The notes beneath the pieces were generated by a model, which was not told the DNA's origin, searched no databases, and saw nothing but the letters and a program-made list of their open reading frames with translations. A stretch of DNA of 10,595 nucleotides. Source: Planctomycetales bacterium (GTDB lineage Bacteria > Planctomycetota > Planctomycetia > Pirellulales > UBA7805). Numbering within the stretch: position 1 is the stretch's first letter; each line of letters starts with the position of its first letter. Position numbers and translations under genes: made by a program. The DNA is taken from positions 1 through 10,595 of the forward strand of contig WVZU01000122.1 of the NCBI GenBank assembly GCA_011772275.1, written 5' to 3'. Below are positions 1-6,975 of this stretch, in pieces.

Positions 1-130
1 GAGGATGGAACCGAAAAGGCGTGGGGTGCGACGACAACCAGTTACTGCAATCGGCTAAGGTGTTACTAATTTTGCAGGTCCTGATTCCTGGCCTGGTTTT
101 TTCCGAACTCAGACAAGCAGGCGATCTGAC
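1..130. other. Leader region upstream of nfeD, no gene seen
   Basis: All three forward frames were read. Two close early (stops at 56-58 and 67-69) and the third stays open through the edge without a recognisable protein, so I cannot say whether the tail of an upstream gene is present. The hexamer GTTACT occurs twice (41-46 and 62-67). No convincing -35/-10 pair was found. A weak AGG at 119-121 lies 9 nt before the nfeD start. Confidence 0.4.
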
Positions 131-709
131 ATGTCGTCCATGGTATGGGCAGTCATTCTGATGGTGGTGGGCCTGGCCCTGGTGGTGCTCGAGATTTTCA
201 TCCCCTCGGGTGGCATCCTCGGCTTCCTCGCCATCTCGGCCGTTTTCGCTTCGATCTTCGTGGCGTTCACTTCCGGCGGCACGGCCGCAGGCGTGCTTTT
301 CGTCGTGATCGCAATCATTGGCATGCCGTCGGCCTTCTTGCTGGCGCTGAAGTGGCTCCCGCGGACCCCCATCGGGCGGCGGCTGATGTTGGGTATCCCT
401 GACGAGGACGAGGTGCTGCCGGATGGCGATCCCCGGCACCACTTGCAAGCACTGGTCGGCAAATGGGGAACCGCTCGTTCGGCCATGTTGCCGGGCGGCG
501 CAATCCAGATTGATGGCCAGACCTTCGAGGCCGTCAGCGAGGCGGGATCGATTGAACAAGGGGAACCGGTCGAGGTCGTCAAAGTTCGCAACAATCGGCT
601 GGTCGTCCGCAAAGGCCGCCCGACGACGGCGGCGGACCAACCGGACGATATTCTTTCCCAACCGATTGACAGCGTCGGGGCGGATCCCTTCGACGATTCG
701 GTCTCCTAG
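131..709 (+). CDS. nfeD: NfeD-like membrane protein, short form
   Basis: The 192-residue protein has three predicted membrane helices (about residues 5-24, 28-47 and 51-73) followed by a soluble domain. The first helix runs into the family-typical stretch LVVLEIFIPSGGILG (residues 18-31). Residues about 108-162 form the NfeD C-terminal OB-fold-like beta domain, and the last 30 residues are acidic and probably disordered. Known of the family: short NfeD proteins are encoded next to flotillin or stomatin-like proteins and act with them in membrane microdomains. This form lacks the ClpP-type serine protease domain of long NfeD. The next gene, 160 bp downstream, is floA, which supports the call. 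ATG 131 is preferred because an AGG lies 9 nt upstream and the first helix begins directly after it. Family assignment is firm; cellular role is inferred from the family. Confidence 0.88.
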   Translation: MSSMVWAVILMVVGLALVVLEIFIPSGGILGFLAISAVFASIFVAFTSGGTAAGVLFVVIAIIGMPSAFLLALKWLPRTPIGRRLMLGIPDEDEVLPDGDPRHHLQALVGKWGTARSAMLPGGAIQIDGQTFEAVSEAGSIEQGEPVEVVKVRNNRLVVRKGRPTTAADQPDDILSQPIDSVGADPFDDSVS

Positions 710-770
710 GCTGCCGACGGGGCGTTGCCTCGCGGGCATGACGAATCGACCCCGACGTCCCCCCGCCCTG

Positions 771-807
771 CTCTCTTGACATCGTGCCTTTTCACGGTAA
801 AAGAGAG
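771..807 (+). promoter_or_regulatory. Putative floA promoter inside an inverted repeat
   Basis: TTGACA (776-781), a perfect sigma70 -35 hexamer, is followed after 16 bp by TAAAAG (798-803), which matches 4 of 6 positions of the -10 consensus. A start site would lie about 60 nt before floA. The same DNA forms a dyad: CTCTCTT (771-777) pairs with AAGAGAG (801-807), and inside it CGTG (783-786) pairs with CACG (793-796) around CCTTTT. The match is seen directly; promoter activity is inferred. There is no U-run after the dyad, so it does not look like an intrinsic terminator. Confidence 0.42.
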
Positions 808-869
808 TCAACAGATCAGGCGGTGCTCAGGCGCCGGACGGCAGTTTTTCCACGTTTGAGGTGCCTCGC

Positions 870-1937
870 ATGCCCTCCATCGATCGGTTTTCGCCCCTGT
901 TGGGACAGGATGGCAACGGCACCACGATCTTTTGGATCGTACTGGTCTCTGCCTTCATCATTTTCGCCCTGGTCGTCCTGGCGATCTTTGCCCGCTATTT
1001 TCGCCTCTGGATTCAGGCCGTCACCACGCGGGCCAAGATCGGGATCCTGGACCTGTTGGGAATGACCTTCCGCAAGGTGAACCCCACGATCATCACGCGC
1101 AGCAAGGTCATGGCGGTCCAGGCGGGTTTGGACGACAGCACGGGGATCACCAGTCGAGCCCTGGAGGCTCATTACCTGGCCGGCGGCAACGTGCCGCTGG
1201 TGATTCGCGCCTGCATCGCCGCCACCAAGGCCAGAATTATCGACCTGGAATTCAAACACGCCACGGCCATCGACCTGGCGGGGCGTAACGTGCTGGAAGC
1301 GGTGCAGACCAGCGTCTATCCCAAGGTCATCGACTGCCCGGCCGTCGAATCGGGCAAGACGTCCCTGGACGCCGTCGCCCGGGATGGCATCCAGCTAAAA
1401 GTCAAGGCTCGTGTCACCGTCCGCGCCAACCTCCAGCGCCTGATTGGTGGCGCCACTGAGGAAACGATTGTGGCGCGCGTCGGTGAAGGGATCGTCAGCG
1501 CCATCGGTTCCTCCGACACCCACAAACAGGTGCTGGAAAACCCCGATCGTATCTCCAAGGCCGTGCTCTCCCGGCGGCTGGACGCTCAAACCGCTTACGA
1601 AATCGTTTCCATCGATATCGCCGACATCGATGTCGGCAGCAACATCGGCGCTCGACTGCAAGCCGATCAGGCGGAAGCCGACATGCGCGTTGCGCGGGCC
1701 CGCGCCGAAGGCAAACGGGCCATGGAAGTCGCCCGCGAACAGGAAAAGCTGGCTGCGATTGAGGAAAGCCGGGCCAAACTGGTGGAAGCCGAAGCGGCGG
1801 TTCCCAAGGCGATTGCGGAAGCCTTTCGGTCGGGGACCCTGGGCATCATGGATTACTACCAACTGCGCAATGTACAGGCCGATACGCACATGCGCGACTC
1901 GATCGCCGGCGGCAGCTCTTCCTCTTCGTCCAAATGA
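870..1937 (+). CDS. floA: Flotillin-like protein FloA (YqfA/UPF0365 family)
   Basis: FloA is a bacterial flotillin homologue that scaffolds functional membrane microdomains and affects membrane fluidity and the assembly of membrane protein complexes. The 355-residue protein has a short soluble N-terminus, one membrane segment (about residues 17-41), and then the full FloA core: a segment around [19 protein letters not shown], the hallmark [12 protein letters not shown] near residues 98-109, the stretch [17 protein letters not shown], and a PHB/SPFH-like domain. An Ala/Glu-rich coiled coil follows (about 262-317). It ends in six serines and a lysine, an unusual low-complexity tail. Length is slightly above the roughly 330 residues typical of the family because of the N-terminus. 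ATG 870 is chosen over in-frame GTG 861 because GAGG at 858-861 sits 8 nt before ATG 870 and would overlap GTG 861. The pairing with nfeD upstream is the usual one. Confidence 0.95.
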   Translation: MPSIDRFSPLLGQDGNGTTIFWIVLVSAFIIFALVVLAIFARYFRLWIQAVTTRAKIGILDLLGMTFRKVNPTIITRSKVMAVQAGLDDSTGITSRALEAHYLAGGNVPLVIRACIAATKARIIDLEFKHATAIDLAGRNVLEAVQTSVYPKVIDCPAVESGKTSLDAVARDGIQLKVKARVTVRANLQRLIGGATEETIVARVGEGIVSAIGSSDTHKQVLENPDRISKAVLSRRLDAQTAYEIVSIDIADIDVGSNIGARLQADQAEADMRVARARAEGKRAMEVAREQEKLAAIEESRAKLVEAEAAVPKAIAEAFRSGTLGIMDYYQLRNVQADTHMRDSIAGGSSSSSSK

Positions 1938-1942
1938 CGCCG

Positions 1943-1959
1943 GGTGGTTGAAGACCACC
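1943..1959 (+). other. Hairpin just after the floA stop codon
   Basis: GGTGGT (1943-1948) pairs perfectly with ACCACC (1954-1959) around the loop TGAAG, 5 nt after the floA stop. No U-run follows, so this may be a transcript 3'-end stabiliser or a weak factor-dependent stop; its role is inferred. Confidence 0.35.
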
Positions 1960-1999
1960 GGAAATCTGTCACAATGGGCCCATCAGGATTTCCCTCGAT

Positions 2000-2018
2000 G
2001 CCCGGCCCGCAGCCGGGC
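2000..2018 (+). other. GC-rich hairpin upstream of the isomerase gene
   Basis: GCCCGGC (2000-2006) pairs perfectly with GCCGGGC (2012-2018) around CCGCA. It ends 38 nt before the start codon at 2057 and lies clear of the ribosome binding site at 2045-2050. No U-run follows. It could mark a processing point between floA and the next gene or a leader structure; neither is shown. Confidence 0.35.
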
Positions 2019-2056
2019 GGCAGCCGCGGGGGAGCAACCCTTACAAGGAGCATAGC

Positions 2057-3052
2057 ATGGCACGTCCCGTAACCTTGTTTACCGGCCAGTGGGCCGACTT
2101 GCCTCTGGAAGACATGGCACGGAAGGCTAGTGATTTTGGTTATCAGGGATTGGAACTGGCCTGCTGGGGAGACCACTTCGAGGTCGACAAAGCGGCGGCC
2201 GACGAAGAATACTCTGCGGCCAAACGGGATTTGCTGGATCGGTACGACCTGCAGTGCCTGGCGATCAGCAGCCACCTGGTGGGCCAGGCGGTCTGCGACA
2301 AAATTGACGCTCGACACCAGGCGATCCTGCCGGAATATGTGTGGGGCGATGGGGATCCGGCAGGGGTCAACCAGCGTGCCAGCGAAGAGATGAAAAACAC
2401 GGCTCGCGCGGCGCAAAAGCTTGGCGTCGGCGTGGTGAACGGCTTCACCGGGTCCAGTATCTGGCATTTGCTGTACTCGTTCCCGCCCGTTCCCGAAACG
2501 ATGATCGCCGACGGCTTCCAACATTTTGCCGACTGCTGGAACCCCATCCTGGACGTCTTCGGCGAATGCGGTGTCCGATTCGCCCTGGAAGTCCATCCTA
2601 CCGAGATCGCGTTTGATATCCACACGGCCAGCCGAGCGTTGGAGGCGATCGACCACCGCGAGGAATTCGGTTTTAACTTCGACCCTTCCCACCTCTTGTG
2701 GCAGGGAGTGGATCCGGTGGAGTTCATTCGCGCATTCCCTGACCGGATCTACCATGTGCACATCAAGGACGCGATTGTCACGCTGGACGGTCGAAGCGGC
2801 ATCCTGGCCAGCCACCTGAACTTCGGCGACGCGCGTCGCGGCTGGGATTTTCGTTCGCCGGGCCGAGGGGGCGTGCAGTTCGAGGAGATCATTCGGGCCT
2901 TGAACCAGATCGGGTACGGCGGTCCGCTGTCGGTGGAATGGGAAGACTGCGGCATGGATCGCGAACACGGGGCACGTGAGGCCTGCGAAAACGTCAAACG
3001 CTGGGATTTCGAACCCAGCAACGTGGCCTTTGACGCCGCCTTTGCCGACTAA
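2057..3052 (+). CDS. Sugar phosphate isomerase/epimerase-like TIM barrel protein
   Basis: The 331-residue cytoplasmic protein belongs to the xylose isomerase-like/AP endonuclease 2 TIM-barrel superfamily. The expected metal-site residues are all in place: Glu178 in FALEVHP, Asp209 in [10 protein letters not shown], His235 in IYHVHIKDA, and Glu294 in SVEWED. The barrel starts at once (VTLFTGQW, then a [14 protein letters not shown] strand-loop at 28-41). The family covers isomerases and epimerases of sugars, inositols and keto acids, so the substrate cannot be read from the sequence. The start is firm: AAGGAG at 2045-2050 lies 6 nt before ATG 2057. The gap to floA is 119 bp with a hairpin, and a strong terminator follows 33 bp after the stop, so this is the last gene of the forward run. 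No Gfo/Idh-type oxidoreductase, a frequent partner of such proteins, is adjacent. Confidence 0.88.
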   Translation: MARPVTLFTGQWADLPLEDMARKASDFGYQGLELACWGDHFEVDKAAADEEYSAAKRDLLDRYDLQCLAISSHLVGQAVCDKIDARHQAILPEYVWGDGDPAGVNQRASEEMKNTARAAQKLGVGVVNGFTGSSIWHLLYSFPPVPETMIADGFQHFADCWNPILDVFGECGVRFALEVHPTEIAFDIHTASRALEAIDHREEFGFNFDPSHLLWQGVDPVEFIRAFPDRIYHVHIKDAIVTLDGRSGILASHLNFGDARRGWDFRSPGRGGVQFEEIIRALNQIGYGGPLSVEWEDCGMDREHGAREACENVKRWDFEPSNVAFDAAFAD

Positions 3053-3085
3053 TGGTCGCCGCTGGCGACGACCAGGAGGGAGCGT

Positions 3086-3122
3086 GGCCGGGGGCGAGTA
3101 ACTTCGCCCGCGGCCTTTTTTT
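3086..3122 (+). terminator. Strong rho-independent terminator after the isomerase gene
   Basis: A 12-position stem (3086-3097 with 3104-3115, a single G-G mismatch at 3091/3110) closes a 6-nt loop GTAACT and is followed directly by seven T residues (3116-3122). It begins 33 nt after the stop at 3050-3052 and should end the forward transcript before the convergent kinase gene. Confidence 0.93.
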
Positions 3123-3184
3123 ACGGGCCCGACCGGCGAGTGGTCTGCCAAGGTTCGATTTTCAAGCAGCCAAAACGTGGACCA

Positions 3185-3229
3185 GGTGCCGGCCAATCCT
3201 GCCAGCACCGACAGTCCTGGCGACTGTCG
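3185..3229 (-). terminator. Tandem hairpins downstream of the kinase gene
   Basis: Two hairpins lie between the convergent genes. CGACAGTC (3209-3216) pairs perfectly with GACTGTCG (3222-3229) around CTGGC. GGTGC and GGC (3185-3189, 3191-3193) pair with GCC and GCACC (3201-3203, 3205-3209) with one mismatch, sharing base 3209 with the first. On the reverse strand they follow the kinase stop and lead to a short TTTT about 10 nt further on. The U-run is weak, so termination here is only likely. Confidence 0.4.
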
Positions 3230-3268
3230 CTCCTGGGGCAGGGGCGAAATTGCAGGCGAAGGAACCGG

Positions 3269-4228
3269 CTATTCGTCCGCCAGCCCGGCCAGCTGCAGCG
3301 TTCGCTCGCGATCCACCAGGCCCGCCGTCGCCCCCATGCCTGTCACACAACAGGCGCCCGTCGCCGCCCCCAGCCGGCCCGCCTCTTCGACCGAAAGGCC
3401 CATCAAGAGCCCGGTCAGTAGCCCCGCGTAAAAGCAATCCCCGGCCCCCGTCGTATCGACCACGTCCCCCGGCGGCCGCACCGGTCGGATCTTCACAAAC
3501 TGGCCGGCGGTCGGACTCAGCAAGGCTCCGTCGCTTCCCAGTTTGACACCCAGCAAACCGGGGGCGCCGCACCGGCGATAAACCTCAATCATCCGCTCAG
3601 GATCCTCCTGACCCGTCTGGTGTTCCGCCTCGGCCCGGCTGGGCACGTAAATGTCCAAGTAAGGCAGCGCGCGATCCAGGGGCTGCAGTCCACCGCCTGA
3701 CCCGGCGGAATCCAGCGCCGTCTGGCAGCCCACCTGGCGAATCGCCGCCAAGACCTCCGGCAGGTCCGATTCCAGGTTGGGCATCAAAGAGTAGTAGCCT
3801 ATCAGCGCCATCCGGCTGTTGGCGAATAGATCCAGTCGATCCAGAAAAGTTTGCCGGTTTATCTTTTTTGGGGCGCCGACGCTGTGGGCGAAACTGCGTT
3901 CGCCCAAAGGATCGATCAGCACCACCGTCGTACTGCTGGCCGCCTGGGGGTGCGTCTGCAAATGGGCCGTCTCGATGCCTTCCTGCCGATAGCGATCGCG
4001 GATGATCGTCGCCCAGCCGTCATCGCCCAGGTAGCTGAAGGCAGCCACCCGCATTCCCAGGCCAGCCATGGCAATTCCGGCGTTGGAAACCAGGCCCCCG
4101 GTCGTCAACTCGATCGGGTGAACGTCAAGCAGTTTGCCCCTCCCAATGGGCGTCTCCAGGGCCACCGGCCGTACCAGAATATCCACCACACAAGAGCCAC
4201 ATACAACGCAGTCGTACTGAGCGGACAT
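3269..4228 (-). CDS. PfkB/ribokinase-family carbohydrate kinase
   Basis: The 319-residue cytoplasmic kinase transfers phosphate from ATP to a hydroxymethyl group of a sugar or nucleoside. Visible family features are the N-terminal GSCVVDILVR strand (11-20), the substrate-binding TTGGLVSNAGIAMAGLG (42-58) with the paired glycines of PfkB signature 1, SYLGDDGWA (65-73), and PfkB signature 2 DTTGAGDCFYAG (258-269), whose Asp264 is the expected catalytic base in the anion-hole motif GAGD. Length is normal for the family. The substrate cannot be told; ribose, fructose and related sugars are possible. ATG 4228 is preferred: the ribokinase fold starts within a few residues, and a GGTGAG lies about 8 nt upstream on this strand. 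It has its own likely promoter and a leader with a hairpin, so it is probably expressed separately from fhcA upstream. Confidence 0.92.
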   Translation of the reverse strand: MSAQYDCVVCGSCVVDILVRPVALETPIGRGKLLDVHPIELTTGGLVSNAGIAMAGLGMRVAAFSYLGDDGWATIIRDRYRQEGIETAHLQTHPQAASSTTVVLIDPLGERSFAHSVGAPKKINRQTFLDRLDLFANSRMALIGYYSLMPNLESDLPEVLAAIRQVGCQTALDSAGSGGGLQPLDRALPYLDIYVPSRAEAEHQTGQEDPERMIEVYRRCGAPGLLGVKLGSDGALLSPTAGQFVKIRPVRPPGDVVDTTGAGDCFYAGLLTGLLMGLSVEEAGRLGAATGACCVTGMGATAGLVDRERTLQLAGLADE

Positions 4229-4248
4229 TTCGGTTGCTCACCAAAAAC

Positions 4249-4268
4249 CCAACCAAAGCCATGGTTGG
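4249..4268 (-). promoter_or_regulatory. Attenuator-like hairpin in the kinase leader
   Basis: On the reverse strand CCAACCA (4268-4262) pairs perfectly with TGGTTGG (4255-4249) around a 6-nt loop. It is followed one base later by TTTTT and then by the GGTGAG ribosome binding site of the kinase gene. A 7-bp stem plus a short U-run between promoter and start codon is the form of a transcription attenuator. Seen in sequence; function inferred, and the U-run is short. Confidence 0.35.
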
Positions 4269-4298
4269 CGAGGGGATGGCGGGTGCAGGCAGGGCCGC

Positions 4299-4327
4299 AT
4301 TTTAGCGCATCGCCGACACTCCGGCAA
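4299..4327 (-). promoter_or_regulatory. Putative promoter of the kinase gene
   Basis: Reading the reverse strand, TTGCCG (4327-4322) and TAAAAT (4304-4299) are separated by exactly 17 bp. The -10 matches 5 of 6 and the -35 4 of 6 consensus positions. A transcript would start about 63 nt upstream of the kinase start codon. A TTGACA lies just upstream, but its 25-bp spacing to the same -10 is too long. Confidence 0.4.
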
Positions 4328-4412
4328 TTTGTCAACGGGTCCCTTGGCGAGATAGTGGCAGCGACCGCGGCTGGGCTGGCCGCCTTGCAACGCTCCACCC
4401 AAGCCCACCCGG

Positions 4413-4438
4413 CACGTTGGCTGGGCACGCTGGCTGGG
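4413..4438. repeat. Short tandem duplication, 13 bp twice
   Basis: CACGTTGGCTGGG (4413-4425) is followed directly by CACGCTGGCTGGG (4426-4438), 12 of 13 bases identical, and then by a partial continuation of the TTGGCC type. It lies in the 307-bp gap between fhcA and the kinase gene, where no gene is visible apart from the kinase promoter and leader. It probably reflects replication slippage. Confidence 0.5.
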
Positions 4439-4535
4439 CAGGTTGGCCAGGTCTCCCGCCAGCGGAACAGTGCGCCCGGTTGCTACCCCAGCCGCCAGCG
4501 TGTGGAAACCAATCCTGACCAGCGGCGATTTGCAG

Positions 4536-6197
4536 CTAATCCCGCGGGGCACAAGCGATTTGCTGGGGCGCGTGCATGTAGTCTGACGAGACCGGGTAAT
4601 TGCGAAAGCGGATCGAATAGTACTTTTCGAACCACTGGCCGATATCCGTTTCGCGATCCTTGTCATAGTCCGGCACGACATGCAACGTGCGACCCTCCGG
4701 GGCGGTACGCAGTTCGGTATCCTCGATCACAATCTGCCCCCCCTGGATGACGTACCGCGGCATCTCAAACATGATCTCCTTGTTCTCGTGCGGCGTGTAC
4801 AGCGTGATGTCCGCGTCGGCACCCACGCCCAGGTGTCCTTTGTCGTGCAGCCCCAGGATCCTGGCCGGCCCGGCACGGGTGATGATGGCGATTTCCCCCA
4901 GCGTGTACTCGCGGTCGATGTCGGGAAAATGACAGCGCTCGCGAACCGCTGGGTGGCAGGTCTTCAACATGTCCTGGCGATACGTGCGGTCCATCAACAA
5001 GCGGACGATCTGCGGATAGGCACGAAAAGACGCCCCGTTCGGATGATCGGTGCTCATCACCACCCGCCACGGATCATTCATCATCAGGAACCAGTCCAGC
5101 CCGATGCCCCACTGCAAGGAATGCACCAGGCTCTTGTTGCGATACTCGATCGGCGCGATCCCGCAGCCCGACTCCATCTCCGTGTCGCCGCTGAACCATT
5201 TGCTGCCGTAAACATTGGCCAGGTAGTAACCCAGGGGGCCGTCTCCCGTCATGCTGGTGGTCTTGCCGAACATGACCTGGCCCACGTCGAGGGTGATGTT
5301 GTTGTGCTGGTTGACGTAGTCGACCAGCGGTGCCACTTTGGAATTGAAGGTGTTTTCGTCCCCCTCGCCCCCTCCGTAGCTGTGAAATTGAATGTGCGTC
5401 AAATGTCCGCGATGGCCCTCCAGGGCCTTCATCGTCTCCAGGGTGGTCACCCAGTTGCCGGGCATACCCAGATTGTTGCAATGGATGTGAACCGGGTGGG
5501 GCAGGCCGAGCGCATTGCCGGCTTGGGTCACGGCCGAGATGATCTGCCGCGGGGTGACGTCAAAATGGTCGACTTGGGTATCCAGACCGGCGACGTTGCC
5601 CGAGGGGTGGTGTTTCCAGACTTCCACCCCTCCGGGGTTGACCAGTTTGGGGGCGTATCCCTTGGCCGCCCCCAGTAACCAGCCCAAAAAATCTTGCAGC
5701 CGCTGCGGGTCCTGGTCGTGGATGGACTGCATCACGTAGTGGTTGTTGCCGACCAGCACGTAAAAGCCCTTGTCCAGGCAGGGCGTGTCTTCGAACTCTT
5801 CGTGGACGTGTCGAGCATCGAGGGGTGGAATGGCGGCGTCGAAAGCGGTGGTGTAACCCAGCCCGGCGTAGGTGTAACCGGTGGCAAAGGTACTGGGCGC
5901 GCTGCCCATCGTCCCGCTGTGCGTACTGGCCGTCCGCAAAATTTTCTTGTCAGCCCGCTTCTCTTCCGGCCGCATTTTACGAGCCACGTTGACCTTGGGA
6001 CCGGCGATGTGACAGTGCATGTCGATCCCGCCCGGCATCACCACCAGCCCCGCCGCGTCCAGCATGCGGCCGGGCTTCACCCCCGGATCGGCGGGCGGGG
6101 GCACGATCTTCCCATCCTCGATCCAAAGATCGCACACCACGCCGTCGATACCGTTGGCCGGATCGTAAATCGTACCACCTTGGATTTTTAGCATCAT
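4536..6197 (-). CDS. fhcA: Formyltransferase/hydrolase complex subunit A (FhcA; FwdA/FmdA homologue)
   Basis: FhcA is the amidohydrolase-type subunit that, in bacteria, hydrolyses formyl-methanofuran to formate as part of the cytoplasmic Fhc complex in H4MPT-linked formaldehyde oxidation. The 553-residue length is normal. The N-terminal sheet ends in PGGIDMHCHIAGP (55-67), with metal ligands His61 and His63. PKLVNPGG (183-190) carries Lys184, the likely carboxylated bridging lysine. His239 in HIHCNN and a histidine in LTHIQFHSYGGG (266-277) are further candidate ligands, and Asp384 in MSTDHPNGA is the expected catalytic aspartate. An amidohydrolase-type C-terminal strand region (HLGVGADADITLY, 455-467) follows. 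There are two consecutive ATG codons (6197 and 6194), and no Shine-Dalgarno site is visible. Subunits B, C and D are not in the window. The assignment is firm because residue patterns run the whole length; which lysine is modified is inferred. Confidence 0.94.
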   Translation of the reverse strand: MMLKIQGGTIYDPANGIDGVVCDLWIEDGKIVPPPADPGVKPGRMLDAAGLVVMPGGIDMHCHIAGPKVNVARKMRPEEKRADKKILRTASTHSGTMGSAPSTFATGYTYAGLGYTTAFDAAIPPLDARHVHEEFEDTPCLDKGFYVLVGNNHYVMQSIHDQDPQRLQDFLGWLLGAAKGYAPKLVNPGGVEVWKHHPSGNVAGLDTQVDHFDVTPRQIISAVTQAGNALGLPHPVHIHCNNLGMPGNWVTTLETMKALEGHRGHLTHIQFHSYGGGEGDENTFNSKVAPLVDYVNQHNNITLDVGQVMFGKTTSMTGDGPLGYYLANVYGSKWFSGDTEMESGCGIAPIEYRNKSLVHSLQWGIGLDWFLMMNDPWRVVMSTDHPNGASFRAYPQIVRLLMDRTYRQDMLKTCHPAVRERCHFPDIDREYTLGEIAIITRAGPARILGLHDKGHLGVGADADITLYTPHENKEIMFEMPRYVIQGGQIVIEDTELRTAPEGRTLHVVPDYDKDRETDIGQWFEKYYSIRFRNYPVSSDYMHAPQQIACAPRD

Positions 6198-6279
6198 TCG
6201 GTTATTGGTTATAGGAACGGTTAATCAGCCAAAACATGCCAGATCCCTCGACACGCGAACCTCGATTTGTCCCATCGCC
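6198..6279. promoter_or_regulatory. Divergent control region with three GGTTA repeats
   Basis: The 82-bp gap separates fhcA (-) from the DinB-like gene (+). GGTTA occurs three times on the forward strand (6200-6204, 6207-6211, 6219-6223), two of them as CGGTTA 19 bp apart. The nearest begins 3 nt from the fhcA start codon. On the reverse strand a TATAAC (6214-6209) lies so close to the fhcA ATG that a transcript made from it would be nearly leaderless, which would agree with the missing Shine-Dalgarno site. The matching -35 is poor, so promoter activity is tentative. Confidence 0.3.
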
Positions 6280-6783
6280 ATGCGACCCGAACTCGAACTC
6301 CCCCTCCGCCAAATCAAGGACGCTCGGCAGTATACGTTGTCTTTGCTGGAAGACCTAGAGCCCGACGATTGGTTCCGCATGCCCCATGAGGGAGTGACCC
6401 ACATCGCCTGGCAGGTCGGCCATCTGGCCATGGCCCAGTTTCGTCTATGCCTCGAGCGGCTGCGGAACCTGCAGCCGGGCGATTGGGACTTGATTTCCAA
6501 GCAGGCCCTGCGGCAGTTCGCCAAAGGCACCACACCAGTTGCCCAGCCGGCCACTTACCCTGCCGCCCAGGAGATCCGCGGCATGCTGGACCGCGTCCAC
6601 GCCGCGGTGCTGCGCGAAGTTCCCCAGTACCAGGGCGACGACCTGCAGCAACCGCTGGCCAACCCCCACCCCATCTTCAAGACCAAGCTGGAGGCGCTCT
6701 ACTTCTGCTCCAAACACGAAATGCTGCACGCTGGCCAGATCGGCCTGCTCCGGCGCCTGCTGGGCAAACCCCCCCTGCGGTAA
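6280..6783 (+). CDS. DinB/YfiT-like four-helix-bundle protein
   Basis: The 167-residue soluble protein has the DinB/YfiT layout: four helices and a spaced histidine triad for a divalent metal. His48 lies in HIAWQVGHLAMAQ, and His146 and His150 in CSKHEMLHAGQIGLLRRLLG, the usual H-x(3)-H at the start of the last helix. Many members act as metal-dependent thiol-S-transferases or are of unknown function; the substrate cannot be deduced. ATG 6280 is chosen over the in-frame TTG at 6205 because the 25 extra residues look like translated non-coding DNA and would fill almost the whole divergent gap, and because PLRQIKDARQYTLSLLEDL after ATG 6280 is the typical first helix. No clear ribosome binding site precedes it. 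It is divergent from fhcA and convergent with the GH116 gene, so it appears to be transcribed alone. Confidence 0.82.
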   Translation: MRPELELPLRQIKDARQYTLSLLEDLEPDDWFRMPHEGVTHIAWQVGHLAMAQFRLCLERLRNLQPGDWDLISKQALRQFAKGTTPVAQPATYPAAQEIRGMLDRVHAAVLREVPQYQGDDLQQPLANPHPIFKTKLEALYFCSKHEMLHAGQIGLLRRLLGKPPLR

Positions 6784-6914
6784 AGCAGACCGTCCCGCGC
6801 TCCAAGCAGATAAATGCAGCGGATCGGAAGGAAGTTTGTGCCCTCCCTCCTGCTTCCGCACGCTGCCCGTTTCGAGAAGGCCGGCTGGTCCTTGCACGAC
6901 TGGTCGTTCTGCCT

Positions 6915-6934
6915 GGCCCGCCTGGGCACGGGCC
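6915..6934. other. Hairpin between convergent genes
   Basis: GGCCCG (6915-6920) pairs perfectly with CGGGCC (6929-6934) around an 8-nt loop, within the 192-bp gap between the DinB-like gene and the end of the GH116 gene. It could stop transcription from either side, but no U-run follows on either strand. I see no gene in the gap. Confidence 0.25.
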
Positions 6935-6975
6935 CGCGACGTGGCGTCAGCGGCACAGGTCCCGTCCGCAAAGGT

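Noticed and set aside
861..869. GTG start for floA three codons upstream of ATG 870
   Set aside because: The GTG overlaps the GAGG ribosome binding site that is correctly spaced for ATG 870.
1856..3208. 450-codon open frame on the - strand opposite the isomerase gene
   Set aside because: It covers the reverse complement of a clear TIM-barrel gene with a strong ribosome binding site, and runs through the forward terminator; no protein family is recognisable.
4299..4334. TTGACA with TAAAAT as the kinase promoter
   Set aside because: The spacer would be 25 bp, far from the 16-18 bp that works; TTGCCG with a 17-bp spacer fits better.
3851..4750. 299-codon open frame on the + strand across the kinase start and the 307-bp gap
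   Set aside because: It overlaps two well supported genes antisense and its Pro/Arg/Gly-rich translation shows no domain.
4680..5678. 332-codon open frame on the + strand inside fhcA
   Set aside because: Antisense to conserved FhcA motifs; the His- and Val-rich translation looks like a shadow frame.
6205..6279. N-terminal extension of the DinB-like protein from TTG 6205
   Set aside because: The added residues have no helix pattern, start on a rare codon 8 bp from the divergent fhcA start, and would leave no room for a promoter.
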